Assembly (NCBI RefSeq): GCF_032854445.1
Contig: NC_088303.1
Location: 34,203,265 to 34,267,264, forward strand
Length of the DNA: 64,000 nt
Source: Liolophura sinensis
Taxonomy: Eukaryota; Mollusca; Polyplacophora; Chitonida; Chitonidae
Direction: 5' to 3'
Below the pieces are notes generated by a model. It was given only the letters and a program-made list of their open reading frames with translations. It ran no database searches and had not been told where the DNA came from. The position numbers were made by a program, and so were the translations under genes. Of this stretch, positions 38,092 through 50,121 are shown piece after piece (positions within the stretch are counted from its first letter, which is position 1; the number at the start of each line of letters is the position of its first letter).

Positions 38092-41000
38092 ATGCTTTGC
38101 GGGATATTGGTTTTAATTTTTTGTGGACTATTTGCCTCTGCAGGTAGGAGTACGACTGTTTTAAATATTTATTCATCTATTGTAAGAATTCCAAGCATAC
38201 TGAACAATTTTTCACTCGTACTATGGGAGTCAGCTTTATTGATTGAGGAAACTAGAGCGAACGGGTTTTGCCACAACTGGACATAACCGCAATGTCTAAA
38301 ATCCTTCAAATGTCTTTGAATACGATGAAAATCGACATTGTATTATGATTTATTTCAGATGGCTTGAAGTGTTTCGGGTGTTCCAATATGGCGGACACGG
38401 AGGAAGAGGCGCACAAAAGTTGTATGAACTTATTCGTGGAGCATAACTGTTCACCTGGGGTAAGTGTTCTATATTGGGGTTCTGTCCGTCTGTCTGCATA
38501 TCTGTCCGTCTGTCTGTCTGTCTGTTTGTCTGCATATCTGTCCGTCTGTCCATCTACATATCTCTCCGTGTGTCTGTCCAACATCTCTCCGTCCATGTCT
38601 CTCTGCACATCTCTCCATCTCTTTATCTGCACATCTCTCCGTCTCTTTGTCTTGTCTACACACGTGTCCGTCTCTTTGTCAACATATCAGCCTGTCTCTT
38701 TGTTTACATACCTGTCCCTCTGTCCACTGGTTTGTTAACATATCTTGCCGTTATAATTACTTAAAAATGTGTCGACGAGTCGTGAATAAGCTATTGGGTG
38801 AGTGGTTGTTGGGAAAAGAGCGGCAACAGGACATTAATGCCAGCCTTCATCTCATAAGTAGTACCTGTCTTTACTGGTGTCTTGACCTGGTGTCAGTATA
38901 CAACAACTGGGTGGTCGTCGCGTTCGGTGTCTTGTAATTGTGTCAGTATACCTTATGGTATGATTGGGATCCACACCGGTGCCATTATATTATGACTACG
39001 CTGGTATTAGTATACTATAACTGGATTGGGTTCCGTGCCTCGTGTCTCACAATTGTGTCAGTACAGCGTGACTGGGTGGGGTGTCCTGTCCGGTGTCTTG
39101 TACCATAATGGGTGGGGTGTCCTGTCCGATGTCTTTTACTGACTTGGTGGGGTGTCCGGTCTGTTGTCATGAAACACTGCCACTATGCTATGTCTGGATG
39201 AGGTGTCATGTCTGTTGGTTTGTATTTGTATGCGTGTCCCATGACTGGATGAGATATCAGGTCTCTATCGGTGTTAAAGAGTGTTACAAGGAGACACGTT
39301 TGTAATTTGACCGAAACAGTGTTGAAGACCACGTTAAACCTCAAACCAAAAGACAAAAGAAAGTCTGGAAATGTTAGCTTCTTATTAAAACCGTTTTAAT
39401 ATGCTATTTTCTTTCAGTATCAATGTTATTACGAGAGGACGGCCACTTATGGGAAGATCTTCGTGAGAAAAGGTTGCAAGAGTGAGACGGACTGTGTCAT
39501 CAACCCCGGCTACTGCTGCAAGACGGAGCTGTGTAACAGGGACATGCCCTATAATGCAGGTACGCAGCGCATGGTGCGGTTATATTATTTATTTATTTGC
39601 TTATTTATTTATTTGATTGGTGTTCAGCGACGTATATAGGAAATTTTTGCATATATGATGGCGGTCAGGTTTATGGACGGGGGAAACCGGAGTGCCCAAA
39701 GTACCACTCTTTGCCAAACACCTAACAAACCTCCTTAAAGGATTAGTGTCCAGATTTATTATTTATTCATAATTAGCTACCCCTGTATATCTTGTTAAAT
39801 TGAGTATAAATAAAAGTTGAGAAAAAGTAAAGTAATCTGAGTAATATGACATTAAAATCACTAGATAATAATGCTGGATTTATGCATTTTTTTCGTCAAC
39901 ACTCAGTAGTCTTCGCCGAATGACGTCATTCAAGTCAAAGCTGTCAGGACTTCGCTATTTAGTTCAGTGCTTAAAAGCCACACCAGTGACAACAAGCATA
40001 TCGAATTTCTCCAAGAAATGGTTTGCTGTTCTGCATACGGTTGTAAAAACAGTAGAAGAACCCTAGAGTTAGTGTGAATTCACAACACAAGACGGAATGG
40101 TTTACCCCCACGAAACACTGCTAAATCTTTGCCGGGCTGGCAGAAGTTGGGGTAAGAAATCATGGCGGGCAGCTAAATTTTAACAGCAGGGAGGAAAACT
40201 TAGGCTTTAAATAATGTATATAAAATCTGGTGATAGGGCTTGGTGGGTGCAAAACACAGCGAGAGTTCATAAGTCATTCATTTGATCAATCCTCGGTATG
40301 CCGGTAAAGTGAAAGAAAAGTAGATACAACCATGTGATGACTTCCAATGAATGTCGCTTTGAATGTCGCTATCCTATTGGCTGTCTCTCTCGTGCGGAAC
40401 AATGAGTGAGCTTCATAACAAATTTGTGAACTATGTACAACAACGCAATGGCCGTTTGACACCTACGATAATGCCAGCGGTTTCTGACCGGCTACAGAGG
40501 ACGATTAAAACCGAAAAGAATCCAAATTCTTAAAGCCACCCTTCATAATACCTGGTTGACGTGCTTGAGTAATTCCGGCCATAATATAACTAGGAAAACT
40601 AAACACCTATAGCAATTTTTCAGTATTGCTTTGATTAAATGCACGAAAATCAATTCCCGCAAACCCATTTTTGAAGTAAATCCACTCTGGGAATAGAATG
40701 ATATTTATTGTGAAGCAGACAGAAGGAAAGAATAGTAAATATGAAATCTGATATAGGTCTGCACACGAAATGTAGACCTACAGTCTAACACATGATAAAG
40801 CTATACCTTACCAGTCCATTGCCAGTGAGGTTGGAAATGCCTGGACAAAGATCAAATTCAGCTTCTACAAACTCTGCCAAAAAATCTGATGTCTGACCAG
40901 AGATGCCTGTGTTATAAATCGGAACTTCAACATCGTCCACTTTGGGTTCAAATTGATACGGCAGTATATTTTCATTTGTGTAGCTAGAAACCATCCCGAA

Positions 41001-44000
41001 AATGACATCATTCTGACACGAATTCCCATGTTATATAGGTCAGCTAAACTCGGGCTGGTCATCTATGACGTCACCCGCTGAGCTTTACCGGTCGGCCGGC
41101 TGGAGATCGACTTGGGTAGTAAATCTATTGTTTTTGGTGGATTTAAAGTCATAATTACGTTTCTCAGAGGCCCTCCTGGTAACATGCTGTTAAACAGGTT
41201 ATAATCTTTATATATACTTAATATAATTCAAATGTACTAAATATATTTCAAACCCACGTCGGGCCCTACCAAAGACTTTGAAAATGTTCCCTGTTGCTGC
41301 CTCTATTAGCACTCAGCACTAAGCGGTTAGAGCACTTTGGCGGCATGGACTCGCTCTGCCACAAGAGGACACAGTATATGTACACACGCATAATGACCAT
41401 TTGTCGACATATGACTGAAAAATTGTTAAGAAGGGCGTTAAACCCCCTGCAAGCATTCATTCATTCCTAAAATACACTACCCGTCGAAGCAGTGAGAGCT
41501 GGGTTCAAACACGTGACATCACGTATCATCGTCAGTTAGGGCCCTTTTATTGCTTGTAATCACTGAAGAACACTGTAAATGTTATGTCCTCAGCCCAGAG
41601 ATACTCTCCCTCAGTCACGTGTGACAATGACGTCATTACCATCACCATCAACCCAGCGCAAATGGTAGGTTTGGATTTGACCGGCATTCGGGCGGGATCG
41701 TCAACTGCTGTAAAACACTGCCAGTCAAGCCAGACGAAACAAGGCCTTATCCAATTGACGTTTGGAATCACACAATGTGAAACAGAACAAACGGTGACTA
41801 TTTGCATATGATGACCAAAGATATATATATATCCATGCATAATCCTTACAGTACACGCGTCGCTCCTCAAGTTTTATATCCACGCCACCACTAGAAAATG
41901 TTGTAAAGAAATCTTGAACAACGCCGAGATCATTGGAGTCACGGTGATGAGGCAGGAAGTGATGTCACAGAAAACACAAAATCTCTGTCTCAGCTTTTGT
42001 TTTTATTGACACTTGACACTTGATGCACATGCATTCCCTTTATCTAAAGTATGTTCAACATGATTCTAACGATCACATTCTAACTACGAATGCTGATTAT
42101 AAATCCGCGCAAGGACACAAGTGATGGGGCTAAACCTAAACAAACTTACGTGTGTTGCACAGGCTCCAAAGGTCAACATTGCCTAGTGGTAGCAGGGATG
42201 TAACGCAAGCGTAGAGAACGGCCTATGCGATGTGAGGAGTATGCATCGATAAAATATCCCACAGGATGTTTAAAAAAGCACAGCCTTTTGTTTCTGTGAT
42301 GTAGCACAACCAAGTAAGCAAAATTTCGCACAACGAGACAGACGAAAGTGCCATCTTGTCATCAGCTTTAATTAGTCAGGCCCAAGTGTCTTGTAAAACC
42401 CGATGATGTAGCAGTTTCCGATGACGTCACCCGGACCCTGTTTTGCCTTTATGTGCTTAGGGTACGAGTGACTGGACATCGTCTTTCCGGTTTGTTCTAA
42501 CACGGTGCATCCCATGGCATCGTAAGAATTACTGGTTAAAAGTTGATTGATAAGGTACGTCATTAAAAATAGAGGACTTCATTAAAAAATGTCAGTGGCC
42601 GTTTAGTTCGGTTCCACCAAGCTTCCTAAATAACTCACTATCCATATTTAATTTCCTTAAGATTGGACCGGACGAAGTGACGTACAAAGTCAGAATCAAT
42701 TCCGGGTCAACCGATTTGAAGTCCACGGGGATCACGCGGAAGAAGATCATGGGACTAGATGTGCACTGTAGCTACAAACGAAAGTCCGAGGACATTGATG
42801 CGCAGTTCATCGGAGATGTCACGTGGGTCATAGTCTAGTCTTGGCTGTTCTTAATATTTTGTTACACTTCATATATTTAAGTTAGCCTTTTTATTTCCGT
42901 CACAATAAAGAAAAATTTTATTTCATTGTTGTTTAATGCCACATTTAAGATAAATGGCACAATATATAAAATGCCTGCGATGAAATGTTGTGCGGATTTT
43001 CCTAGAACAGATCTATTAAGTATGCAAACTCAAACACATGGCAGGTTACGTGTAAATTCATGCATCATTTTCACCTTGCTCTCACAGGACGGTCCGATAC
43101 ACCAGCAACAGCACCGGGTCCTTCAAATACTCCATGGGTTTCTACGAAGATTTGCTCTTCCGATCTCCCATACATCCTGGTACCCACGTGACTGTTCGTC
43201 AACGGATCTACAGTAAGATCAAGATGCAGGCGGACAACGACCTGTACATGTACGTGAAGGACTGTTACGCCACTCGAACCCGATCAGCCATAGAAGTCAA
43301 ACACTGGTTCATAAGAGACGGGTAAGACACTTCCGCCATTTTGGGAGAAAATAATCAGCCAAAACATGCGCTCATTGGCTGTAACCTAGACAAAGGGAAG
43401 GTTGGGGTGTACGGCGTTTGGGTTTTATGAAGTAAGTTCTTACTGCTGTTCTTCTTGGGGTTTCGTTATAGGTATGCAGTCGCTTTGTAATTCTCTAAAG
43501 TGTTTCATATTGACCTGTTACAATGCAACTTGGTTGTTTCAGCCATGGGTTTTTTTTTTTTTGGCAGGTGCGTTAATGGGGACGACACCTTCAAGCAGCT
43601 GTTAGTGGAGCACGACCTCTACGAGTTTGAATTCCAAGCGTTCAAGTTTCGCGGCGCAGTGAACACAGTGTTTGTCGTCTGCCGAGCCATCGTCTGCTCA
43701 ATGGATGAAGATGAGGAGCCATGTCGACCGCCTGTAAGCTGGTGAAATTAGATCTAAACAAGATTACAAATGCCGATCTGGAATTGGTTATAGGTTCGAG
43801 GTAGATCTGAGACACAAAATGTCATAATGTGGAGGAATCATGGGCTTGGATATAATTAAGACGAATAGCTAAGTCTCTTGGGCATAATTATTTTGAAGTT
43901 TGAGAGTAATACGAATAGTATTAAGTCAAGAAGTTGCTTATCGCATTCGGACACTTACCAATGCTGAAACCTGTCGCTTTGCTTTAGGTTGCTGTATTTG

Positions 44001-45115
44001 TAATGACATCTTTAAACTTGCAGCGAACCGATCACCAAAGTATATCGTCCATATATTTTGTCACAGTGTAGGTAATTCTTTTGTATACCTTAACAGGTAA
44101 CACGGCCTAATTTTTCGTACATTTTGACAAGTTTCACTAAATATCTGAAAACAATCATATAGGGAGTTTGACTTTCTTTTTCAGTCCAAATCTGCTTGCC
44201 TACCTCCGCCTGTAACACCCAAGACTCGAGTAAAAAGATCGGTGAGCAATCACCCACGATACATGGTGTACCATGGTCCCATAACGTTTGGCGGATCGGA
44301 ATCAGACGGTAATAATAACACTTATATATAACATCATGCATTAATTTAAAGTTTTACATGCTGTAGAAGCATTTAATTGCACCGAATTATAGGTATTATT
44401 TATGATTTCTGTTACAATCACTAATTTCCTGGGGTTTCTCGGATCAAAACTGAAAGTGAAATTTGCTTGTCTTTTCTATGGCACGGACTGGTTTGAGTCC
44501 AGTTCAAGTATCACCAGGAAAACACGGAACGTATACTTGATCGCAAAAGGACCGAAACCCAATCTTGAAACGAACGAAACGGTTCAAGCTTGTCTAAACA
44601 AGTCCTACAGTTTTATCGGTCATTCATAAGTCCAGAACACATCTGGATACCATATCACGTTACCACATCTGTTGTAACGAATGAGTAACACGTTTTCTAG
44701 TTTGCCTGCAAAACGTCATCGCAAAGGCACGAATGAACGATAGGCCACATAGCCTAGGCCCGACTTAATTTAGGCAGGAAAGGCTCATTATTTTTCGGCC
44801 ACGGTGTGATAGGTACCTGGCGACAGGCGTGCTTTAAATATGAAAATTGTTGAACTTTTTCGGAGTTTTCGGACAGTTTCCATCTATTTCTGTTGGTTCT
44901 TTTGTCACTTTGTGCGGAACTGATCTCTTCGTTTCTTCTGTTTTTACATTTCAGAGGACTCCTCAAACAACAGCAACATGATGTTGGTTGGTATCGTTAC
45001 TATGGCTGTTGTTTGCACACTCCTCGTAACGGCCGCCATGGTATTTCTACTCTCCCGGAAGTGGAAGAAATCCAGGAGTACAACGGATGAGTCCACAAAG
45101 AAACCGGAAATGTAA
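38092..45115 (+). CDS. Ly6/uPAR three-finger domain fused to a ZP domain, type I membrane protein
   Basis: Exons: 38092-38143, 38359-38459, 39418-39559, 41594-41793, 42662-42822, 43088-43321, 43568-43733, 44185-44308, 44955-45115; GT-AG, phases close, 446 aa. Signal peptide 1-17 (MLCGILVLIFCGLFASA). A Ly6/uPAR domain at 18-97 has ten cysteines (22, 25, 39, 48, 54, 71, 77, 84, 85, 90) and the family ending CCKTELCN. A ZP module runs about 106-350: ZP-N from VTCDNDVITITI to DVHCSYK, ZP-C with KDCYATRTRS, IRDGCVNGDD and FVVCRAIVC. A furin-type site RVKR lies at 367-370. One membrane helix spans about 403-426 (MLVGIVTMAVVCTLLVTAAM), followed by a basic tail. ZP modules polymerise into extracellular filaments after furin cleavage (family knowledge). 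The Ly6 part may bind a partner. I know no named ortholog with this architecture. Confidence 0.9.
38480..38750. repeat. Degenerate CTGT-type microsatellite
   Basis: Runs of CTGTCTGTCTGT and related CTCTCCGTC/CATATCTGTC variants fill the start of Ly6-ZP intron 2. Open frames across it are artefacts. Confidence 0.85.
38860..39330. repeat. Degenerate direct repeats related to a SINE-like family B segment
   Basis: Variants of GTGTCAGTATA, ACTGGGTGGGGTGTC and CTGTCCGGTGTCTTGT recur several times, and the same vocabulary appears at 63420-63475 and 50530-50580. The block ends with GACCACGTTAAACCTCAAAC, resembling the family B tail. It lies in Ly6-ZP intron 2. Confidence 0.6.
39585..39715 (-). mobile_element. 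Truncated, diverged family A SINE
   Basis: TTATTTATTTATTTGATTGG, then GTTCAGCGACGTATATAGGA, then GGGGGAAACCGGAGTGCCC. It lies in Ly6-ZP intron 3. Confidence 0.6.
40018..40077 (+). pseudogene. Possible THAP zinc-finger start fragment
   Basis: Beginning at an ATG, the frame reads MVCCSAYGCKNS and then closes within a few codons. This resembles the N-terminus of THAP domains (Cys-Ser-Ala-x-Gly-Cys-x-Asn). The rest of the domain is not visible in frame. It may be a short first exon or a transposase remnant. It lies in Ly6-ZP intron 3. Confidence 0.3.
40812..40994 (-). CDS. Exon-like ORF resembling the start of P2RX7-like transposon-associated proteins
   Basis: ATG at 40994, 61 codons open, ending at a good donor (CTG|GTAAGG) in phase 0. 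The segment ILPYQFEPKVDD recalls the N-terminal motif of P2X7-C-terminal-like proteins that are multiplied in many aquatic animals. The typical cysteine-rich part was not found downstream on the minus strand. A CRE-like TGACGTCA-type site lies upstream. Probably an isolated or non-functional first exon inside Ly6-ZP intron 3. Confidence 0.3.
41262..41470 (+). mobile_element. Family B SINE, diverged copy
   Basis: Its end CGACATATGACTGAAAAATT, then GTTAAGAAGGGCGTTAAACC and a CATTCATTCATTCC tail match the well-preserved family B copy at 60301-60658. The 5' part is decayed. It lies in Ly6-ZP intron 3, shortly before exon 4. Confidence 0.7.
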
Positions 45116-45292
45116 CATCTCGTGATAGTTCTTATAGACATTTAAAGCCTCATTTTATAACAACTAAGTGAAAAGGGAACTATCGCTTTTGAACACCATG
45201 TATTTCCCTGGGACTGCTGACGGAACGGAAAGATCTGAATGAATGACCCTGGTTCATAGTATGTTTGCCAAATGGTCGTCTTTTGAAAGCGA

Positions 45293-45298
45293 AATAAA
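45293..45298 (+). terminator. Candidate polyadenylation signal for the Ly6-ZP gene
   Basis: AATAAA about 180 bp after the stop codon. A further AATAAA lies near 45513. Confidence 0.45.
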
Positions 45299-45299
45299 T

Positions 45300-48200
45300 T
45301 ACTCACAATTTATGTTTGAGAGGATATACTGTGCACAAAGCCTAAGGCTACTCGTTTATGGACGTATATAGTGTAATGAAATGTACCTTTGACTGGGTAC
45401 CAAGTGTCAGTTTTGAAAAAGTGGAGTAATTTTGCAACGGAGAATAGGCCTATACAAGAGAAATATTTTTAAACATCCCATAACTATAATGATGTTTGTG
45501 GAGTCTTCAAATCAATAAAAACAATTTGGCTGTGTGAATGAATAAATACTGTGCTCTCAGGTATATGAATGATTTACCTTACCAGGTTTTAGACAGACGT
45601 AGTTTGTGTTTTCTGCAAAGTATCTATAGTCTATTTCTTTTAGCCAGTTGCATATTTTCAACTGTCTGTAAAAGTCATACTCGTCACACATTGATGTGTT
45701 GTACGTTTATTATCTCATTATCTCATGAGATGTCATAATTATTCAAAAACAATGTGAGAGCATATACTACAAGAAAAACAATAAAATTCTTTTTTGTGTG
45801 TGTTATATCCCAAAAACGCGTGAACAATGTCAAATGTGTCAGTGTCAGAAACAGTGTTTAGAGTAAAATCCGTGGCAGTTTAGGTAACTGGTGTGGCCAT
45901 ATTGAACTCCGCCCAATAGCCACTTTTTTCTAAAATAATTATGACGTCACCCGCGGCAATGCGTTCTTACCGTTAAAACAGAGCTCATGTAGTTTAACAT
46001 TATGGATTAGAAAAAAGTGTTCAAACTTCATTTCCCTTGCAAGAATATGGACTTTCAACATATCCCATGTGCGGAGCCAGTGTTGTTACGCGTCACTGGC
46101 TACAGGCTATTTTGGTGGCAAATATTACTAATTTCACAGACAGCTAAACACAGCCGACTGACTAAAAGAAATAGACTATAGTTCTCTTACACCGGATGAA
46201 ATCACCAGATCGGTCTATCGCCAATTCTCCCTCAAAAATATTAGGCTTAACCAGGTGCTTTAACACATTTTTGTAAAATTCGTGTTAACTTTATAATATT
46301 TGGTTTAACATTGAAGGTGTTAAACAATTGTCCCTTAGTAATGATATAAAGGATCTAGTAAGTTAACGATGTATAGTTGACCTTTGCTCCCAGGGCGTTT
46401 TGTACAGCCAGTTGTGATGCCCTGGCTACAGGTTAACTGGTGCAGCTGGAGATAAACATGGTTGTATTCAGTAGATATTTTTATTCATTTATTGGATTGA
46501 TGTTTTACGCCGGACTCAATAATATTCTACATATACGACGGCGGCCAGCATTATGGTTGCGGAGGGGCGGGGGGCACAGCCCGGGAGGAACCCACATCAT
46601 CCGCAGGTTACTGACAGACTTCACACGTTCTGACGGAGAGGAAGCCAGCATAATCTGGACTTGAACTCATAACGATCGCATTGCTGTAAATCATTTAGAG
46701 CAATCATTATTAATTTGTAACCTGTATTCCTTACCGTTAACCTAGGACGAAACTATAATGTTTTTGTTCGTTTAAATGTTACTACTGTTCTGTCAATAAT
46801 TCTGATGTACATCGTATAAATGGGAAATTTGTTCGCAAACACAATACAGAATGAAACGACCGACAACAATAATATTCTTTTTACTCTATTCACGGCAAAA
46901 ACAAATTATTTTCGTTTTTTTTTTCTTGGTTTTCCAACAAGTCTGCAGCAATCGAAATTGGCCCATCAGTTTCATTTCTCTGTCTTAGACCTAATCCAAA
47001 TAATCCCGGTGATGTCGCCCGGACTATCATGCCGGATGGGACACACTCTTCATCGATAGAGGTCTTTCTCCTGTGGAAGAGTAGGGAGCGGACGTGATGA
47101 ATTGGTACGCATGCTCGGCCGGAAGCACCTAAACAAGCGATTTATTACAATGAATATTGTCATTACAGAAATTCAGTATGATAGCGGGATAAAAGATTCA
47201 GGAATTAGCTTCTTAATTACGACCCTAGGGTAATAACATTCCATGTTCTGTCCTTGCGGTAAATTGTATGTAAATACTACTGCAGTGTCCGTTTGAAAAA
47301 AAAAATTTCCTTAACACAATTAAAGTTACAGCACAATTACAGCCTAGAGAGATAAACCAAAGCAATGACGACATTGTGATAGCTGGTAAATGGTCACACC
47401 TAACCGGTGAAATACGGTCTCTTGTCAATTTACGTCATGCAAGGATATAAATTTATAACTTTATATAAAATTTATAATTTGCATACGAAATGGTAACATG
47501 GTGCATATTACACTCCCATGGGTCCCATTCAACACGCGCACTTGTAATTGTGGTGAAGCTTTGTGGAAATGATATGATATTCATGCATAGATTTAGAACA
47601 GACAGATATTTTTTCTTTAAGATTTATATAAAACAAGGGTTATAAGAAGCTCGACAGCTCGCTGGTAATGCCTTCAGTTCAACTCATACCCTAACCTTAC
47701 CGGACATTTAAATCCATATTGAGCAGCTGAAAACTGATAACAGGTGAACCAAACATAAAACCTTACTCTGAGGCTACATATATGTTTGTGAAGTGAATGC
47801 AAACACAGCAAGAGTCCCAACCATGTCAGTTTTTTTTACCAAAACAGAAAAATCAAGTATAATGTCAACATCTTCAAAGCATGTTTGTCAAGCTCAAGTA
47901 GTTTCATGAACATATGGTGAAAACTTTGACAACAGCTGACCCAAACAAAAAAGATTACTTCTTAACGGAGAGTTAAAAATACAAATATCCCTAATTATAT
48001 ATAATGAGTAAACCCACAAATCCTGTTCATCATTCCCACCAAGTTTCATAAGGATTATGTGAAAAACTTTGGAACATCTGACCCAAACATAAAACCTTAC
48101 TCAATTACTATCGTCCTTCTGTCTTAAACAAAAAAGCTTACTCGGATACCAACACCCCCCATACTCACAATATCTCGTGTTACTTCGTAACGGCGAGCTA

Positions 48201-48880
48201 AAAACTAAAATTGGGGACTAACCAGTACGGTGAAGTCTAATGAAAAAGTCTTAGCGCAAAATGTACCTCTGGACAAAGAGGAGGGGCTTGAAGATGGATG
48301 GTGCTGGGTTGCGGAGTTGTTGGTGAAGACTTGCTGTCTGTAATAAAGATTACACCGCTCGTCGTTGAACAGAATACATGGAGCATATTGTTTTAAAAGG
48401 TCATTTTTATGGACACTTCTTAGGACATTTACAGGTAACGTAGTTTAAAGCTCAAAATGTAAACCCACCTCTCCGGCATAATATGGGCGTTGATGTTGCC
48501 GCACTGGTTGGCTTTTCACGGATGGAGAGAAATGTCACGATCTGTAATATTCAGTACAACTCAACTCATTAATAGCTACATTAGCTCTTGAATGTACATT
48601 TGATAGAAAAGTATATAAAACGAAACAAAAAAGAAAAATCAGAAAAACAGAAAGAATGTGCGTAACACTTACGCTCGATAAAAATGGGAGCACCTGATAC
48701 TGCGCACCGACAACAAGATCCTCCGCACCCTCGGATGTCTCAAAGTAACCGCCCGCAGCTGCCTCTATACATATCTCGCACATTGCAAAATGAAATACGC
48801 ATTCATTATTACATTAACACCCTTGTCGGCTTTTCTTTGGTGTAAACACATGATGGTAAGGGATGCAATGATGTACTCTG
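45300..48880. other. Intergenic between Ly6-ZP and channel genes
   Basis: No exon I can support. It holds a family A SINE (46478-46685) and degenerate repeats built on ACCCAAACATAAAACCTTAC at about 47740-48210 (copies near 47749, 47938 and 48069). Confidence 0.5.
46478..46685 (-). mobile_element. Family A SINE, head partly lost
   Basis: TTGATGTTTTACGCCGGACT, then ACGACGGCGGCCAGCATTAT, then GGACTTGAACTCATAACGAT. It ends near the B box, without an A box. Confidence 0.8.
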
Positions 48881-48889
48881 CTATATATC

Positions 48890-49260
48890 GATTGTTTAAA
48901 GATAACAGATCATCAATATACCGTTTAGTGAATGAGAAAGATCGGGCCTTACTCCTTGATAGTTTCTGCATGTGGTCGTATCCATATGAGAACAGGTCGT
49001 CGACCAGAAGGGGGTGGGGTGGGGGGTCGCAATTTGGACCCATGTACAAAGATATTGACCCACCCTCGCTGGATTTAAAGGAAACCACAGACGCTTAAGA
49101 TGGTACATCTCATCTGGACCTATATTTGTACAAAGACCAAAACGGTTTATTCTCTCGCAGACTTTACGACAAGTGGGATAGTTTCAATTCTGACGTTGTA
49201 AATTGTCCTTACTAGGACACCAATATACCGAAGGGTTTTGCATATGGTGTGTACATATCT
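48890..49260. mobile_element. Penelope-like retroelement fragments in opposite orientations
   Basis: On the minus strand (about 49085-48890) a reverse-transcriptase segment is recognisable, with YMGPNCDPP, SKARSFSFTKRYIDDLLSL and the catalytic-type YIDD. On the plus strand (about 49100-49260) a segment from further along the same protein appears: LDLYLYKDQNGLFSRRLYDK and FAYGVYISRH. Both are short and broken. Their head-to-head arrangement implies 5' truncation with inversion, or two insertions. A family A SINE abuts the plus-strand piece. Confidence 0.75.
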
Positions 49261-49339
49261 CGCCATATAGTATTTGTCCTTTGGGGAGCTTACAAAACTT
49301 GTTCTGGCCATTAACAGATCGACTAGCCGGACTGAAGAA

Positions 49340-49553
49340 CGCTACGGCGGCCAGTATTGTAGCAGGAGGAAACCGGGCAAAGCCCGGGGGAAACGCACGA
49401 TCATCCGCAGGTGACTGACAGACCTTCCAAGGTACGGCCGGAGAGGAAGCCAGCATGAGCTGAACTTGAACACACAGCGACCACATTGGTGAGAGGCTCC
49501 TGGGTCATTGCGCCGCGCTAGCATGTTAATCACCTCGGCCACGAAGGTCCCGA
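49340..49553 (-). mobile_element. Family A SINE with tRNA head
   Basis: From the body (CGGCGGCCAGTATTGTAGCA) to a B box on the minus strand (GTTCAAGTTCAG) and a decayed A box ending near GTGGCCGAGG. The A-tail side is missing. Confidence 0.8.
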
Positions 49554-49729
49554 AGGCACTCTAGCACTGGTAAAGCAAAAATATGAAATCAACAGCGATT
49601 TGAACAGAACTAATGCAGAACTATTATTTCCATTGGTAGCTCAAGTACTTGATCATCTTTGTCACTGTGACGCTATTTTCATTTTATTACATTAACATTA
49701 AACGTTTGAGCTGAGACATTTCAATATCA

Positions 49730-49735
49730 TTTATT
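49730..49735 (-). terminator. Candidate polyadenylation signal for the channel gene
   Basis: AATAAA on the minus strand about 390 bp beyond the channel stop codon. Confidence 0.35.
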
Positions 49736-50121
49736 TGCCAGACTTCTGACTGCAGCAGTAGCAAAAAATAAACAATGATAAATCAACAGAAATATTCAGT
49801 TTGCATGTTCAGTAACTAATACCAGTTTAATCCCTTAATGTCGTCGAAAGGCCTACGCTCAAGATGTCCTTGTTCAATGCAATTACGTCAGTGATGACAG
49901 CAAATTTCCGTTTAATGACAGTAGTTTCGAAAGAGTATTAGCTTGAAGAGGGTGAGAGACACACATCCATAGCTCATAACTCGGTGAGGGTGGGAACAGG
50001 CGTCCATAACTTCGTGAGGGTGGGAACAGGCATTCGAACAGGCATCAAATAGAAAAGGATTCTATTTGATTGTGTTTGACAGGATATTAACACAACCTTA
50101 TACCAAGATTTATATGTAGCG

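Noticed and set aside
37863-38147. 95-codon open frame just before the Ly6-ZP start
   Set aside because: It overlaps the signal-peptide exon in another frame and looks like chance composition.
41594-41664. Exon 4 of the Ly6-ZP gene ending at the donor-like ATG|GTAGGT
   Set aside because: The frame stays open to 41793 and the extra residues supply the missing ZP-N cysteines, so the later donor is the right one.
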